Source: Scolanthus callimorphus
Lineage: Eukaryota > Cnidaria > Anthozoa > Actiniaria > Edwardsiidae
Length of the DNA: 64,000 nt
Direction: 5' to 3'
Assembly (NCBI GenBank): GCA_033964015.1
Contig: CM066915.1
Coordinates: 2,356,001 to 2,420,000, forward strand
This document shows, in pieces, positions 35,926-47,451 of the stretch (position 1 is the first letter of the stretch; each line of letters begins with the position of its first letter). The notes under the pieces were generated by a model. That model made no database searches. It was not told where the DNA came from and was given only the letters and a program-made list of their open reading frames with translations. A program made the translations under genes and the position numbers.

Positions 35926-36600
35926 CCAATCAGATCCTTGCCTTGTTTCGCCTACTGCAGTCAACTGGGTTTGCGACAGAAAGCCAAGCGACGGCACTTA
36001 AATTATAATCGGGCAAATTTTGTTTGATTCGGCAAAAGTTTGGTCCAAACGAGCTCTGATATTTTGCAGAATCAAACCACATTTGCCCGATTATTTATTG
36101 ATCATCCCACCTAAACATCCAAGGAAGGAAAAACTTGTGTCTTCAGCTAAAAACGATTGCGTTTTTTTAAACACCAACTTAATTTTGCCGTCGCGACAGG
36201 AAACCATTTTGTGGTTTTTGGCCTCGCCAACTCCAGGCTATTTATAAGCAATTATTGGATGAGGCCGAGCCTGATTCCACTTGGCGAGATATTGTTTATT
36301 CTGGAGATCACAAAAACCGAATTCAATAATTGTTTTATTATACATTGATTCAATAGAAATACTTTTATTTCTGTCAAGCAATTTATTTTGCACAAGCGCC
36401 TTGTTAAAATAGGGAAAGCGCTCTAGTTCCATGATGCATTGCGCGCGTATCAAGAATCAGCTAGCTGATTCTTGAAGAATCAGCATGCTGATTCTTGGAG
36501 ACCCTCAAAGTGCGTGATTCCCAAAGTAAAGCGCGCGCTCTTAGCCAATCAGAATCGAGATAGTGAGTACATAGGCGAAACAGGGAAAGGACCTGATTGA
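35926..36600. mobile_element. Composite inverted-repeat element (AATCAG-TCCTT-CC-TGTTTCGCC ends)
   Basis: AATCAGATCCTTGCCTTGTTTCGCC at the left is inverted at 36569-36600 (GGCGAAACAGGGAAAGGACC). Within it a second fold-back pairs CGGGCAAATTTTGTTTGATTC (36008 on) with AATCAAACCACATTTGCCCG. Two palindromes lie at 36451-36496. It shares its opening block with the hairpin at 12904. Confidence 0.55.
36451..36496. repeat. Two adjacent perfect palindromes (24 and 22 bp)
   Basis: Positions 36451-36474 read the same on both strands with centre CTAG. Positions 36475-36496 do so with centre CATG. Both share the arm AAGAATCAG. No known binding site is assigned. Confidence 0.9.
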
Positions 36601-37619
36601 CAGCTTTTTCGACTGTCGGAACAGAAAAAACAAAAAAATCCCAAAACCCAAAGCCACGTTTTGAAAATGCGCAGCAAGCAGCAACGGTTATAGCTATACA
36701 AGGAGTTTACTTGCCTTTACTGAAGATGGGGCTGATTATCTTAGGGGGTATTTTTATATTGCAGAGCTGTGTATCGGAGCATTTCTTTTAGGATGTAATC
36801 ACTTTGTCGAGTTGTGTTATACAAATGTTAGCCTGCTTCGACCTCAACCATCTTGGGAAAGCCAAATAATGAAATTTCTTGAATGTCAAAGAAAGACAAC
36901 AGAAGACAGATTGTTTGCAGTGCTGTTGTGTTTTTTTGGGAATGACAGTAGAAAAGTGTAAAGAAGTTGTGTAATAAATATGGTTAACTTTTCATTGTAT
37001 TCTCTGTTTACAATTGCGTCCTATTTTTTTGTCTTATCTTATTTTCAGGCTTACTCCTATTGTTTCCTGTTCTTTTGTCCAAAAAGTGCTGGTTTCTTCC
37101 TATTTTGGCGCAATCTTTGGGATTTCTTTCTTCCATAACATGCCTTCACTATACAGAACTGAAAACTGCTGTTTCAAGGCTTCAAAACTGGTAACTTTTT
37201 GCCTTGTTGCCAGCTGCAATGGGAGAGGGGGCGCGCGCGGCCCTTGTAGATCTGAAAGGTCACGTGCTGCTGCGGCGAGAGGGGCTGATCGGGCTGCGCC
37301 ATAACACTTTTTTCAGAAATAGTTAAATTTATAATCAATACGCAGAGCCATCAGTGTCAGAAAAGTTCCTGTTTTTAGAAACGCTTTTTTCCATAAATCC
37401 CATCGCGGGCTAGAAACGACTGCGTAGTTGTGAAGAGTTGTTTGCGTAAAATGATTAGAATGTATGAGAAACCCCTTTACGACATTTTGACTCTCTCCTC
37501 CCCCTCCAAGTAAGGGTCGTCGCGAGCATAGCAACGAGGCGATGCAGGCCTGGTCCCCAAGCAAACAATATGGCGGCCAACAGTGGAAAAGTGGTTTATA
37601 GTTGATCAACAACAAAAAC

Positions 37620-40600
37620 ATGGTTAGAAGTGAGTATAATAAACCCAATTTTTGGTAAAACGCTTTTTTGAAGGCTTTGAACAATTCAGGTACCTGAATA
37701 GTGACTATTTTTGTGTATTTTTCTTTCAGTAACAGAGGATTTGTTGAGAAAACGAGCCGAGCACAACAACTGTGAGATTTTCAGTTTAGAGGAGATCTCT
37801 TTGCATCAGTTGGATATCGAGAGGTTGGTGTTGGAAATTATTCTGAGAATTTTATTAATCTAAAACACTGAATACTCAATAATCAATGATATATTGATAC
37901 TACATTTATATGAGCCCATTTCAAAAATACAAACTTTACAAAACACAAACTTGCACATTGGGCAGCAATATCTCGTTCCTAGAGCCTCTGGCAAAGTCCC
38001 CGGAAATCAGTGGGCCTAGAATAAGTACATCTCCAAGTGGTTAGATGTGTATAGAAAATCCAAAGGGTTTTGTGGAAATCCAAAGGGGTCCAATGTTGTG
38101 TGTAGTTTACAAAAAATCAAAGGGGGCTGTGGTGGTTGGGGAGAAGGGGGGGGGGGGGGTTGGGGGCTTGGGAGATAAGTGAACAATCCAAGGGGGGCAT
38201 GCCTACAAAGAGTAACTAAATAGGAGAGATAGTGGGATGGATATAAAATTGAATGGCCCATTGTATTTCATATTACATATTCTATTAATGTTGCTTGATT
38301 GTTATTTGTTTCAAGACTTGAACTGCTGGATAAACTATGTAGGGACCTCAAGATATTGTACCTCCAGAGTAACCTGATTCCTAAGATTGGTAGGTTTTCT
38401 TAGGGCATTTTTAAAATTAAAATTACTTTTACCACAAGGCACAATGCCAATCCTATAATAAATACTTTGTGTGTAGCACAACATTTATTGGATCTTTTCT
38501 TAGATTGTTCTATTGTGAAAATAAGAGTCCTTTGCTTATCTATTAAATTACGTAACCTGTGACTGACACTTGTGGTTATACACAGGAAGAGCCCTTATAA
38601 TGTTGGTAGTCTGAATTTCAAAATTACCATTAGATGGTCTGCCTCGTACTCAGACCTGTCTAGTGATTTTAGAGGAGAGAGGAAACTAGTGTGAAAGGGC
38701 TCATGAGAAGGGCTAAAAGAAGTCTCATTTCTTTGGTTGAGCCTTCCCATGGTCCTTTGCAATGGCACCAAGCCTCCCATGATGCATTGGGTGCCTCAAG
38801 ATTTTGCCTTTTGATTATCCGTGGGGTTGGCCTTTTTCGACACACCTGGGATGCTTGGGTTCGAGGCAGATAGATGGCTATCTCATTCCATACAAATCTT
38901 CTCCTTAGAGTGAGGTATTGATTGAGGTGAATAGACAACTCACATTCAGGCTATTTCAAGCCATTTTGCTTGTCAAAATGTTTACCCATGAAATGGCAGT
39001 ACCATGTTGCTCATATAGAAACATTGACATCAACTCTTCTGCATGTCATATGAGACATTTATTTTTTTCCTAGAGTAATGAATTCTGCATTCTGATTGAT
39101 TCATAGAGCACGCACACGGGGGCAATATTTTCCTATCTCTGACCAAGGTCACAGTAACCATTTTTGCGGGCTTGTTTTCATCGAAAAAATCAAATTTTTA
39201 GTTGAAAAAAAAAGGTTATTTCCCGGCTTTAGGTCGGTCCGTATAGGGAAAAACTGTGACCTCGGCCTGGAAAATGTTTTTCCCTATACGGAACTCCCAG
39301 CCGGTAAATAACATATATATATCTGTTGTGATATTTTTCTTATTTTCCTTATATCTCTATTTAATAAACATCTTTAGATATAATTATATGGTGTGATTGC
39401 GTTCAGTAGCATAGTGAAAAAAAAAACTCCATTTTTCTATCTATATAAATACCAGTCTTATATAAATATACCATGCAAGAGCCAATACATTGTTTTTAGG
39501 TTTGCTATTTAAAATCACTTATTATTATTTGATGATGATGAAGATTAAATATCCAAGCTATCATAAATTTACTAATAATATGCATGGAAAAATTTCTGCA
39601 TTCTGATTGGCTGAGGGCAGTGCAGTTTTTAGGTAATAAAGTGCCAAAAAAAGTAAAAAAGTGCAAAAATGGTTAACAAAATGAAAATTTTCTTTTGAAA
39701 TGCTAATAGGATTACAAAATATTTTGATAACATAGAGCTATATTATGGAAAATTTGTTTTTTGTTCATGCTCAAATTCTGTCAGGTTTTCAGTCCAGATT
39801 TCAATCAAGGAAAAATGTGTGCAGCTTGTTCAGTTCAGTGAATGACTCGCCCTTATAAATTTTTTCATGTGTATTATTAAAAGGAAATCATACAACTTTT
39901 CTCGTTTAATTGGGAATTTATTTACACTCGTAGGTTTTTTAAAAAGCTCAAACTTCACTCGCCTGTGGCTCATGCAATTTGATACTTTTTGAAAAGCCCA
40001 CTCGTGCAAATAAATTCCAAATTTGAACTCGAAGTGGTATGATTTCCTATACTAAAAGTGTTATCTCTTATCTTGAAACAGAAAATGTTAGCAGGCTGAA
40101 AAAACTGGAATACATTAACTTGGCTTTAAACAACATCACAAGAGTTGAGAATTTAGAAGGTAGGTATTAACTGCTCTCTTTTCAATGAATGTGATTACAG
40201 AAATTTTCCATACTCCTCCCATGGAAGGGGTTTGAGTTCCTCCTCCACCCCTCTGGAATTTCCAGTGAAAAATACAGTGATTGTAACACTGAAAATAGAA
40301 GGTAAATGGAGCTCCGCTTCAACCCTCTAGAATTTCCACTTCCTTTTGTGAGGAGGGTATGGATTTTTTTTTCTGGAATCACACAGTATTAAAGCGAAAT
40401 TACGTTTTGAAAAATCTATTCCCTCATTATCAGGCTGTGAATCACTGGAGAAGCTGGACTTGACAGTGAATTTTGTGGCTGAATTGACCAGCATTACCTC
40501 TTTGAAAAGGAATATCCATCTGAAAGAACTGTAAGTATGGATTGGACCATTGATTCATCATAGAATAGATACATTATCTCTCATCCCAATCTCGTTTCCA

Positions 40601-43600
40601 AAGCCTCAGTCATGCTAACCATCAGAAATCTCTGGACACATAAGAGCTTTAGTATAAACCAACTAATGGTCTATTACAAATCCTGCATTCTGATTGGCTG
40701 AGCTACTAATGGTCTATTAGTGATAGACCGGGCCTGGCAAAATCATCACCTTTCTTTGCAAGAAAACTTGATTTTCTCAACATAAAATAATGGAATTCAT
40801 TGCCAAAACCGACCAACTAGTTGGTTTATACTAAAACAATTAGACCTCTCGTCCTCATGTGCTATGATATCAATAGACCACTCGGCCTCCGGCCTCATGG
40901 TCTATTCATCATAGCACATTCGGTCTTGAGGTCTAATTGTTAAATAGTAAGGCCTAGTTTATATGTTGCATTTAATTAGACAAATTTAATTGTGATCAGT
41001 TAAATTTGTCTGTGCGACATATAAAATTGGGGTTCACTTTATACAACAAATAAAATAAAACGAAAACATACTGCAGACGTTGTATATTTATTTTCAACCT
41101 TTTTAGGTTTGTTTTATATGTCACGTTTCAAACGAATTGAATTGCAATAGGTAATTAAATTCCTCTGAATTAAATTCGTCCGAAATATGACATATAAACT
41201 AGGCCTAAGTCAAATGTCAAAATGGTGAGAAGGAATATCAGCCAAGATCAGAATTGGTCTACCTGTCTGCTGCCAGAGCCTATGACAAACAACAAACAGT
41301 GGAAAGACCCTGGGAACGGGATTGGGGGATCCACTTTATCGTTCACAAATGACTGTTGACTGCCGACCGGTTAGTGCAGGGTAGAGCGCCAGGCTTGTGT
41401 GCAGGATGTTGGGTTCTAATCCTGGCCCCGGTCTTTAAATAATTGAGGAGAAGGTGCTGCCTTGCTCTAACATCTGCAAATGGCTAGACCTTCACATCTT
41501 CTCGGATAACGATGTAAAACCGTAGGTCCCGCAACGGAAGAAGAGCCACCTAGTGGAGCCGCTTGTGTAACCCATTGTTATTGTTATTGTTATTGTTATT
41601 GTTATTGTTATTGTTATTGTTATTGTTATTGTTATTGTTATTGTTATTGTTATTGTTATTGTTATTGTTATTGTTATTGTTATTGTTATTGTTATTGTTA
41701 TTGTTATTGTTATTGTTATTGTTATTGTTATTGTTATTGTTATTGTTATTGAATGATATTGTTTCTTGTCAGTTTCCTGACAGGTAACCCATGCACAGAC
41801 TATGAGGGGTATCGGCAGTATGTCATTGCTACTCTGACACAGCTGAAGTACCTTGATGGACAAGAAATAGAAAAGTCTGAGAGAATTCTTGCTACACAGG
41901 TATAACTTTACTACAAGGCTTGAATTTGCATTCCATAACAAAAACAGAAAGTTTATTATTTCCTCTCTTATCTGATCAGCAATCTTGCTCTGTTCGGGAT
42001 CTTTTAGTTTATTGACTATTTAATGAATTAATAAATCTGTTGATTCCACGCTCTGAAACCCATGGTTACAGTATATAAAAAATATCTGTACTAAAATTTG
42101 ACATTTGTTTTTCTTATTTGATAGGAATACAAGGCCATTTCAGAGAAAATTATACAACAACAGAGTGCTTATAAGCTCAAAAAGGTACCTTATACAGCAC
42201 TTGATTGATATAATCAAGTAAGTTACTTTTTAGTTAACTTGCCATGATGATAACTCTTACAGGAGCAAGAACAAGAAGACAAAGAAAACAAGGAAAAGGA
42301 AGATGAAGAGAAAAAGGAAAGAAGAAAAGATAACTGGTACACAGATATAGGGTATGTGGAGTGTTCTTTATCATTTAAATATTTGGGACTATGACCTAAT
42401 TTTGGGCGATCAAGTTCCTGCCTTTTCGCTACAGAGAACGTTAAATATTCCGACCTATACTATTAGTGGTCCAGCAAAATGCTTATGCAGTTAATTGATT
42501 TTAAATGAAAATTTTGTGTCTTTTTCTACCTCTCTTGTCCTCGATGATAATTGAGGGCCCACCAAGTGAAAACGGCCCATATACAGAATTTCACCTACTT
42601 AAGAAAAACGTGAAAAAGTTCAGAATTCCTATACAAAATTGGACATTTAAACTGCCAAATCTTTATTTTGCCATGCAAAATTTAAATGTCGATCAATATG
42701 CTCAGTTTTAGATACATAAACTAGCTCCTTAAATCTCGTCAAAAAGAATTGACAAAATACAATACAATAAAGTGATTTTGAGTTGACTCGCGTGACAAGA
42801 ATTGCAGCAAAAATTGCAAGTGTAAACGCAATTCCATCTTTTTCCTTCATTCTTGTAAAGAACTTCTGACAAGAAAACTACAGAAGAGGAAGATGAAGAG
42901 GAGAAAAGGTAAGATTGCTGGATCCATGAACTTACAGGTATTACAGGGATGTTCTGCCAAACTATATTGTAGGCTCTGATTTTCTAATTATCATCCTATG
43001 CATTGCTACACAACCTCAAAATTCACTGTTGTGATTGATGATTCTCAGCAAGGGAATTGTAATGTCAATTTTCTTGAGCCAGAAAGTTAATCATTGGCTA
43101 GCTGGCCAGAAAGCCAAAGAATAGCTTAATTTTTTTGCAGTCAATGTTGACCCACTGAAGTAGCGATTTGCTTGATTGACAGCTGAAAATTGCCAATCAC
43201 CCATTGCAACATTGAATTTAGCAGGCACGTAGCAATGCATACAGTGGTAAAGTAGCCAGCCACCATACATCTTTCATTTGTGTTACCGGTATTGGGCAGA
43301 TTTTGGCAAGAAAAGGTGGACTACACCCCTGAATCTCGAATGGAGGTCCATAAACACATGGAGGACAAACGAAAACGGCAAGAACTGAGGGACAAAGAGT
43401 AAGCAAATAATGTGAAAATGTAATTACTGTAAAAGTGTTATACTAAACCAGTGTTACTAAACCAGAGTTATTTTGAATGTAAAAATGCTTATGACATGCT
43501 CGTTTCTTAAGGCCTGGTTTCCATATAGTCTTATCTGTTGTATCTGTCTCATCAGTCGACCGTGAAACAATGAAAATTGGAATTATTCTTTTGTTTCACG

Positions 43601-45797
43601 CTTGACTGATACGACACATAAGACTATATGGAAACTAGGCTTAATGAAGGTAGCCACACCACATAGCACTACACCTGCGCACCCTCAAGATTTGATACAT
43701 TCTCTTACCCAGAGCTGCTGAGCTTGTTACTTCACAGATGAGTCTCTGGTGACAGCCACTGACGCATGGTTTGATACAGAGCCGCTGAGAGAAACAACTT
43801 TCTGCACTTTCTTTATGCTCCAACATTCAAAATCAGACAATCACCGCAAAGGCCCTCAAATGGCTGCCAAGTTTAACATTTGCTGTATTTTTTGAACATT
43901 TGGTAAAAAAGAAAATCGAAGGCACCGAGTGCCTTGGTGAAATTGTGGATACCGTTTATCCAAGTTTGGTCGTCTGGTGATGGTGATGACGTCCTCAATG
44001 ACGCTATACCACGTGACCTTGGTGTTGCATCTCCCATGCTCAAAGATTTACCCAAGTTTGGTCACCTAGCGATGTTCCGTTCTCGGATGGCCATTTCTTC
44101 TAGTTTTAATGACGTCATCGATGACGTAATGTCATGTGACTTTGTTGCTGGACCCCCATTATCACGAAGATAACTTTATACAAGTTTGGTCACCTAGCGA
44201 AGTTTCGTTCTCGTGATATTAACTTTTCTAGTTTTGATGACGTTGTCGATGACGTAATGTCATGTGACTTTGTTGCTGGACGCCCGCTTGTCACGGAGAT
44301 AACGTTGTCCAAGTTTGGTCACCTAGCGATGTTCCGTTCTCGAGATATACATTTTTCTAGTTTTATGACGTCATCAATGACGTAATATATCATGTGACTT
44401 TGTTGCTGGATCCCCCTTGTCACTAAGATAACTTTATCCAAGTTTGGTCACCTAGCGATGTTCCATTCTCGAGATATTTTAGTTGAGATGACACTTGAGT
44501 TATGAGCGAGTGACATCTGGCCCACCGCAATAACTCGTGTATACGCTACGCGAATCCATGATTTAAAAATACGGAGATAGCGATATTTAAAGGAGATGCA
44601 TGTTTGTGGTTGGCAGGAGACTCGAGTCTGGTGTCAAACCCACAGAGAGGGAAACACGCTTCTTTGCCGAGGATGGAAGAGTTCTTAACTTAAACCAGGG
44701 AAAGTAAGTACTATGTATTACTAGTGCACAATGTCAAGTTGATGCTAGCCTGAGTTAACAGACGCCCACTCAAAATCAAATGATTTGAGTGAGACGTCTT
44801 AGCAATATAGCCAGATGTCACGTACTGGGTGGCGTGACACTGCACAGATCTGGCTAGTGATTCTGATTGGTCAGTGCATTTTGCCTGTGTCGCATTATCT
44901 TTGTGAGTTCAATATGGCTTCCGATAGCAAGCAAAGCTGTAGAATGTATAAAATAAATAGGTGATTTTGATTTCATCTCAGATGCAGCAGTCCATTTGCT
45001 ATTCCATTCTTGGAAATGTTGCAGATTTTAGCACATGTTTCTGTTTCTCCTCAATAGGTGGGATTTCCACTTGAAGGATGACGAAGAGAATAACACATTT
45101 GTTCTTGATTTACCATGCTACAAGTATGTATTACCTGTCATTCATTCCTAACTCTCTCACCCCAAGACCAAACTTGTGCCTTTCATTCACAGAAAGTGTA
45201 TTCCACTTAGCGGTTGTCCACTTGTCCTGGGCAAGTAAGAAATGCTTCAGGACAAGTGAAAACTCAGGGGCACTAGTCACAGGACAAGCAACATAACTTT
45301 TATACCATAACTGGACAACTATAAAGTTGGTTAGGCCATAGTTTATAGAGGAGAATGGTTAGGAAACCTGACACCCTGTTATTGTACTATGTCTTTGTTC
45401 ACTTTTCAGAGGAATCCTTTTGTTTGTGCAGGGTCACGGTACATAAGTATCATAATCCAGCCACAAAGATTCAGTGTACAACCAGACATGCATATTGGAT
45501 TAGAGCGAAACAACAGATTGTGCAGGGACAATATCACGTGATAGCCCCTTAAAACATCCAGCCTACGCTATTGTGTTGGTCCTTTGAAGTTTGCCGGGCT
45601 TCCCAACCATTCCGCTCCATTAACTATGGTTAGGGCAAGTAACTTTTCTGTGGTACTTGTCCTGGGACTAGTGGCCAAAAAAATTAAGGTCGATCGAGCT
45701 CTCACTGACTGGCTTGTTTGTTGTCAGGCATGTGGACACATCATTGATCGATGTGGATGTTCAGCCAACATATGTACGAGTGATCATCAAAGGCAAG
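37620..45797 (+). CDS. DNAAF11: Dynein axonemal assembly factor 11 (LRRC6/tilB homologue), C-terminus not found
   Basis: Thirteen exons with consistent GT/AG borders and phases: 37620-37629, 37730-37823, 38316-38389, 40082-40159, 40434-40530, 41773-41899, 42125-42184, 42263-42351, 42861-42908, 43300-43398, 44617-44703, 45058-45123, 45728-45797 (333 residues). It opens [16 protein letters not shown], then leucine-rich repeats (about residues 25-130) and an LRR cap with LFLTGNPC and [13 protein letters not shown] Glu/Lys-rich coiled coil follows (about 165-225), with NWYTDIG and a [13 protein letters not shown] motif. The start of the CS/p23-like domain has [17 protein letters not shown]. In ciliated animals this cytoplasmic factor pre-assembles outer and inner dynein arms. 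The human protein has about 130 further residues; no convincing exon 14 is seen between 45798 and 47400. An alternative frame after an AG at 45914-45915 gives a non-conserved tail. Confidence 0.95.
39213..39310. repeat. Fold-back segment in DNAAF11 intron 3
   Basis: GTTATTTCCCGGCTTTAGGTC and CCGTATAGGGAAAAA pair with GTTTTTCCCTATACGG and CAGCCGGTAAATAAC. The loop is short. Possibly a MITE; the borders are uncertain. Confidence 0.6.
39886..40050. mobile_element. Hairpin MITE just upstream of DNAAF11 exon 4
   Basis: AGGAAATCATACAACTTTTC at the left faces GAAGTGGTATGATTTCCT at the right. The inner words GGAATTTATTTACACTCGT and ACGAG/CTCGTGCAAATAAATTCC also pair, giving arms of about 80 bp. It ends about 30 bases before the exon 4 acceptor. 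Confidence 0.72.
40190..40385. mobile_element. MITE in DNAAF11 intron 4
   Basis: GTGATTACAGAAATTTTCCATAC faces GTATGGATTTTTTTTCTGGAATCACAC. The interior has two CTGGAATTTCCA-type blocks. The element at 45871-46225 has the same ends and interior words. Confidence 0.65.
40648..40940. repeat. Two adjacent hairpins in DNAAF11 intron 5
   Basis: TTTAGTATAAACCAACTAATGG (about 40648) faces CCAACTAGTTGGTTTATACTAAA (about 40810-40834). A second fold-back pairs AATTAGACCTCTCG and TGTGCTATGAT (40840 on) with ATCATAGCACA and GAGGTCTAATT (to 40938). Both look like MITEs; the duplications are unclear. Confidence 0.6.
40951..41205. mobile_element. MITE with GGCCTAGTTTATATG ends and TAA flanks
   Basis: GGCCTAGTTTATATGTTGCA and ATGACATATAAACTAGGCC are inverted ends. 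TAA lies on both sides (40948-40950, 41206-41208), as a PIF/Harbinger-type duplication would leave. Inner repeats of AATTTAATTGNGATC type give further symmetry. Confidence 0.65.
41350..41572 (+). mobile_element. tRNA-derived SINE
   Basis: A box-A-like TTAGTGCAGGGTAG (41371) and a box-B-like GGTTCTAATCC (41412-41422) are spaced as in a tRNA promoter. The cloverleaf itself is degraded. The body ends with a GATGTAAAACCGTAGGTCCCG block and passes directly into the hexamer array at 41573. Box B and the simple-repeat tail fit a SINE rather than a working tRNA gene. It lies in DNAAF11 intron 5. Confidence 0.75.
41573..41751. repeat. (TTATTG)n microsatellite, about 30 copies
   Basis: An almost pure 6-bp array fills about 178 bp. 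It stops some 20 bases before the acceptor of DNAAF11 exon 6 (AG at 41771-41772). It is the tail of the SINE and supplies most of the T-rich tract before that splice site. Confidence 0.97.
43511..43640. mobile_element. MITE with TTAA duplication
   Basis: GGCCTGGTTTCCATATAGTC and GACTATATGGAAACTAGGC are inverted ends. Inner GTATCTGTCTCATCAGTC and GACTGATACGAC also pair. TTAA flanks it exactly at 43507-43510 and 43641-43644, as in piggyBac or Kolobok families. It lies in DNAAF11 intron 10. Confidence 0.82.
43698..43870. mobile_element. Diverged, right-truncated copy of the MITE at 192-404
   Basis: It starts CATTCTCTTACCCAGAGCT and keeps the order CTCTGGTGACA, TTTGATACAGAGC, GCTGAGAGAAA and CAAATGGCTGCC of the first copy. 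The right arm is missing. Confidence 0.65.
43950..44487. repeat. Tandem repeat, unit about 129 bp, with CRE-like TGACGTCA words
   Basis: Copies begin at AAGTTTGGTC (43963 partial, then 44053, 44181, 44310, 44439). Each carries a GATGACGTCATCGATGACGT-like block, ATGTCATGTGACTTTGTTGC and GATGTTCCGTTCTCG. The array lies in DNAAF11 intron 10, upstream of exon 11. Confidence 0.88.
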
Positions 45798-45870
45798 GTC
45801 AGGATCGGATAGATGTTACTCCTCTTACATCCTACACACGCGGGAAAAAATATTATCGAAATTTTCAAAA

Positions 45871-46225
45871 TGTGATCCAGAAAATATCCATATAATCCCC
45901 TCCCCTTTCCCCCTAGGCGCGGTTTCCAGCCGTAGTGGGTGTTGTTTTTATCAAGCAGAGGTTTGCTGGTGCACTGAATCCCAAACCTAGCCTACCCCAT
46001 CTCTCTGGAACTTTCAAGTGAACAATACAGTTATTGTATGGGAAATGGAAGGCATTTGATCTCCTACATTCCCCCTACCCCATCCCCACTCTGGAATTTC
46101 CAAGAGTGATTGCATGGGAAATGGAAGGCATTTGATCCCGTACACTACCCTAACCCATCCCCCACACTGGAATTTCCAAAATCTCTTGCGTGGGGGAGAT
46201 ATGGTTATTTTCTGGAATTATTTAA
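45871..46225. mobile_element. MITE related to 40190-40385
   Basis: GTGATCCAGAAAATATCCATAT faces ATATGGTTATTTTCTGGAATT. The interior has a 75-bp unit with GGGAAATGGAAGGCATTTGATC repeated twice (about 46035 and 46108). It follows the last recognised DNAAF11 exon. Confidence 0.6.
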
Positions 46226-46396
46226 AAATGCTCCAACTCTAACAATGCATATTGCTCGGTTTCTTAAGACGCCATTTCGGGCCTGTAGAGAATGTTCAAC
46301 AGCTGAACTGTAGCTTTTTATAAGAAATCCTCCTGGTTCGATTACATGTTACAATGTTTGCCCAGCATTTGCGCAATTAGCAAGATTCACGTGATA

Positions 46397-46530
46397 CAGT
46401 AAAAACCCGCGTATAAGAACCTGGGTTTTAAGAACCTGTTAGGCTAAAATGTTCATTTTAAGCCCCCTCCACATAAGAACCTATTAAGGCTAAAATTTTA
46501 AGTTAGGTTCTTATCAGTGGAGTTGCTGTA
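46397..46530. repeat. Dispersed repeat (AAAACCCGCGTATAAGAACC)
   Basis: The word ATAAGAACCT recurs in direct and inverted form (TAGGTTCTTAT near 46505), giving a fold-back of about 130 bp. A partial copy lies at 32318. The rest of 46226-46960 shows nothing recognisable. Confidence 0.5.
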
Positions 46531-46960
46531 AAAGTGCAAAGGTAGAAACTGGTGAATTGAGATCATCATCTGATTATATTTAAAAGTAACTTGACATGAC
46601 ATTTTTCTTTCAAGCTTAAGTACAGTGTTGTATGTTTAAGCTTATATGTTACCATTCAAATAATTCCTCAAGTATTTGCAAGTAATACTACAGCTCTACT
46701 CCCACTCAACTACTGTAATTCAAAAAAAGGTTTCTGGCTTCTCCAGTTCTGTTAGAATAACAAAAAATATAATCCCAATAAAATAAATAATGTCAAAATG
46801 TCAAAACAAAGAGAGTAAGCTCCCAATACAGTCAATGCTTCAGATTCTGAAGTCAATGTGAGATCATTTAAAAAATGAGAGATCCTTGAGACACAGTGCA
46901 GCATATCAATAGTTCTTGGTAGTGGCTGATCAGCGTATAAATAAAAATATTGAACATTTT

Positions 46961-47371
46961 TTATCTGGCTGACCTTTCTGTGATCCGCTGAATTTTACTG
47001 ATGTTAATATCATCAGCAAAGTCCTTCTTAGACAATTTTCTCTTTAGCCTTCCCAGATAGGAATCATTGGCCACAAGTCTGTAGTCCACAGGAATTTCAA
47101 CCCCTTTTCCTTTCCCAGCATTGAGCCTATTTCCAATGCATTCTGCTTCAAGTTCTCCAGAATCCTTTAGTAGCTTATAACAGGGCCTTGATAATTCCTT
47201 TGGTACATGACCAACCAGGATTCCATCTTGGTTTTTGACCGCCACAGCATATTTGTCATGAGGATTGTCGAGCTCCATTTCACATGTCAATATTTCACCA
47301 ATCCGAACAGATGCATTATCAAGATATGCGTGGTAGCCTCGCACAGTTGCTTCGATATACATTTCAAACAT
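46961..47371 (-). CDS. Small HIRAN-domain protein
   Basis: Starting at the first ATG (47371), the frame encodes about 136 residues. It reads MFEMYIEATVRGYHAYLDN, then GEILTCEMELDNPHDKYAVAV, K-x-Q-D-G, and VGHVPKELSRP. This is the HIRAN pattern (found in HLTF/Rad5-type helicases, where it binds DNA 3' ends), with the domain filling about residues 5-100. The tail is basic (GRLKRKLSKKDF). There is no helicase or nuclease domain in frame. The frame is open seven codons further upstream without an ATG, so an upstream exon is possible. Stand-alone HIRAN proteins occur in animals and in mobile-element contexts; function here is unknown. It lies back to back with the giant foldback element, 90 bases from its left end. 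Confidence 0.75.
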   Translation of the reverse strand: MFEMYIEATVRGYHAYLDNASVRIGEILTCEMELDNPHDKYAVAVKNQDGILVGHVPKELSRPCYKLLKDSGELEAECIGNRLNAGKGKGVEIPVDYRLVANDSYLGRLKRKLSKKDFADDINISKIQRITERSAR

Positions 47372-47451
47372 ATCCAGGTTTTTTCTCGTCAATTAAAGTA
47401 AGTTTGGAAGATAAATATCCCTTCTGATTTCACAACAAATATGGCGGACAA

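Noticed and set aside
41350..41440. Functional tRNA gene
   Set aside because: Box A and box B are recognisable but the stems do not form a proper cloverleaf, and the sequence runs into a SINE body and a hexamer tail.
45914..46021. Possible exon 14 of DNAAF11 following the AG at 45914-45915
   Set aside because: It is in phase, but the peptide does not resemble the conserved CS-domain continuation and it overlaps a MITE.
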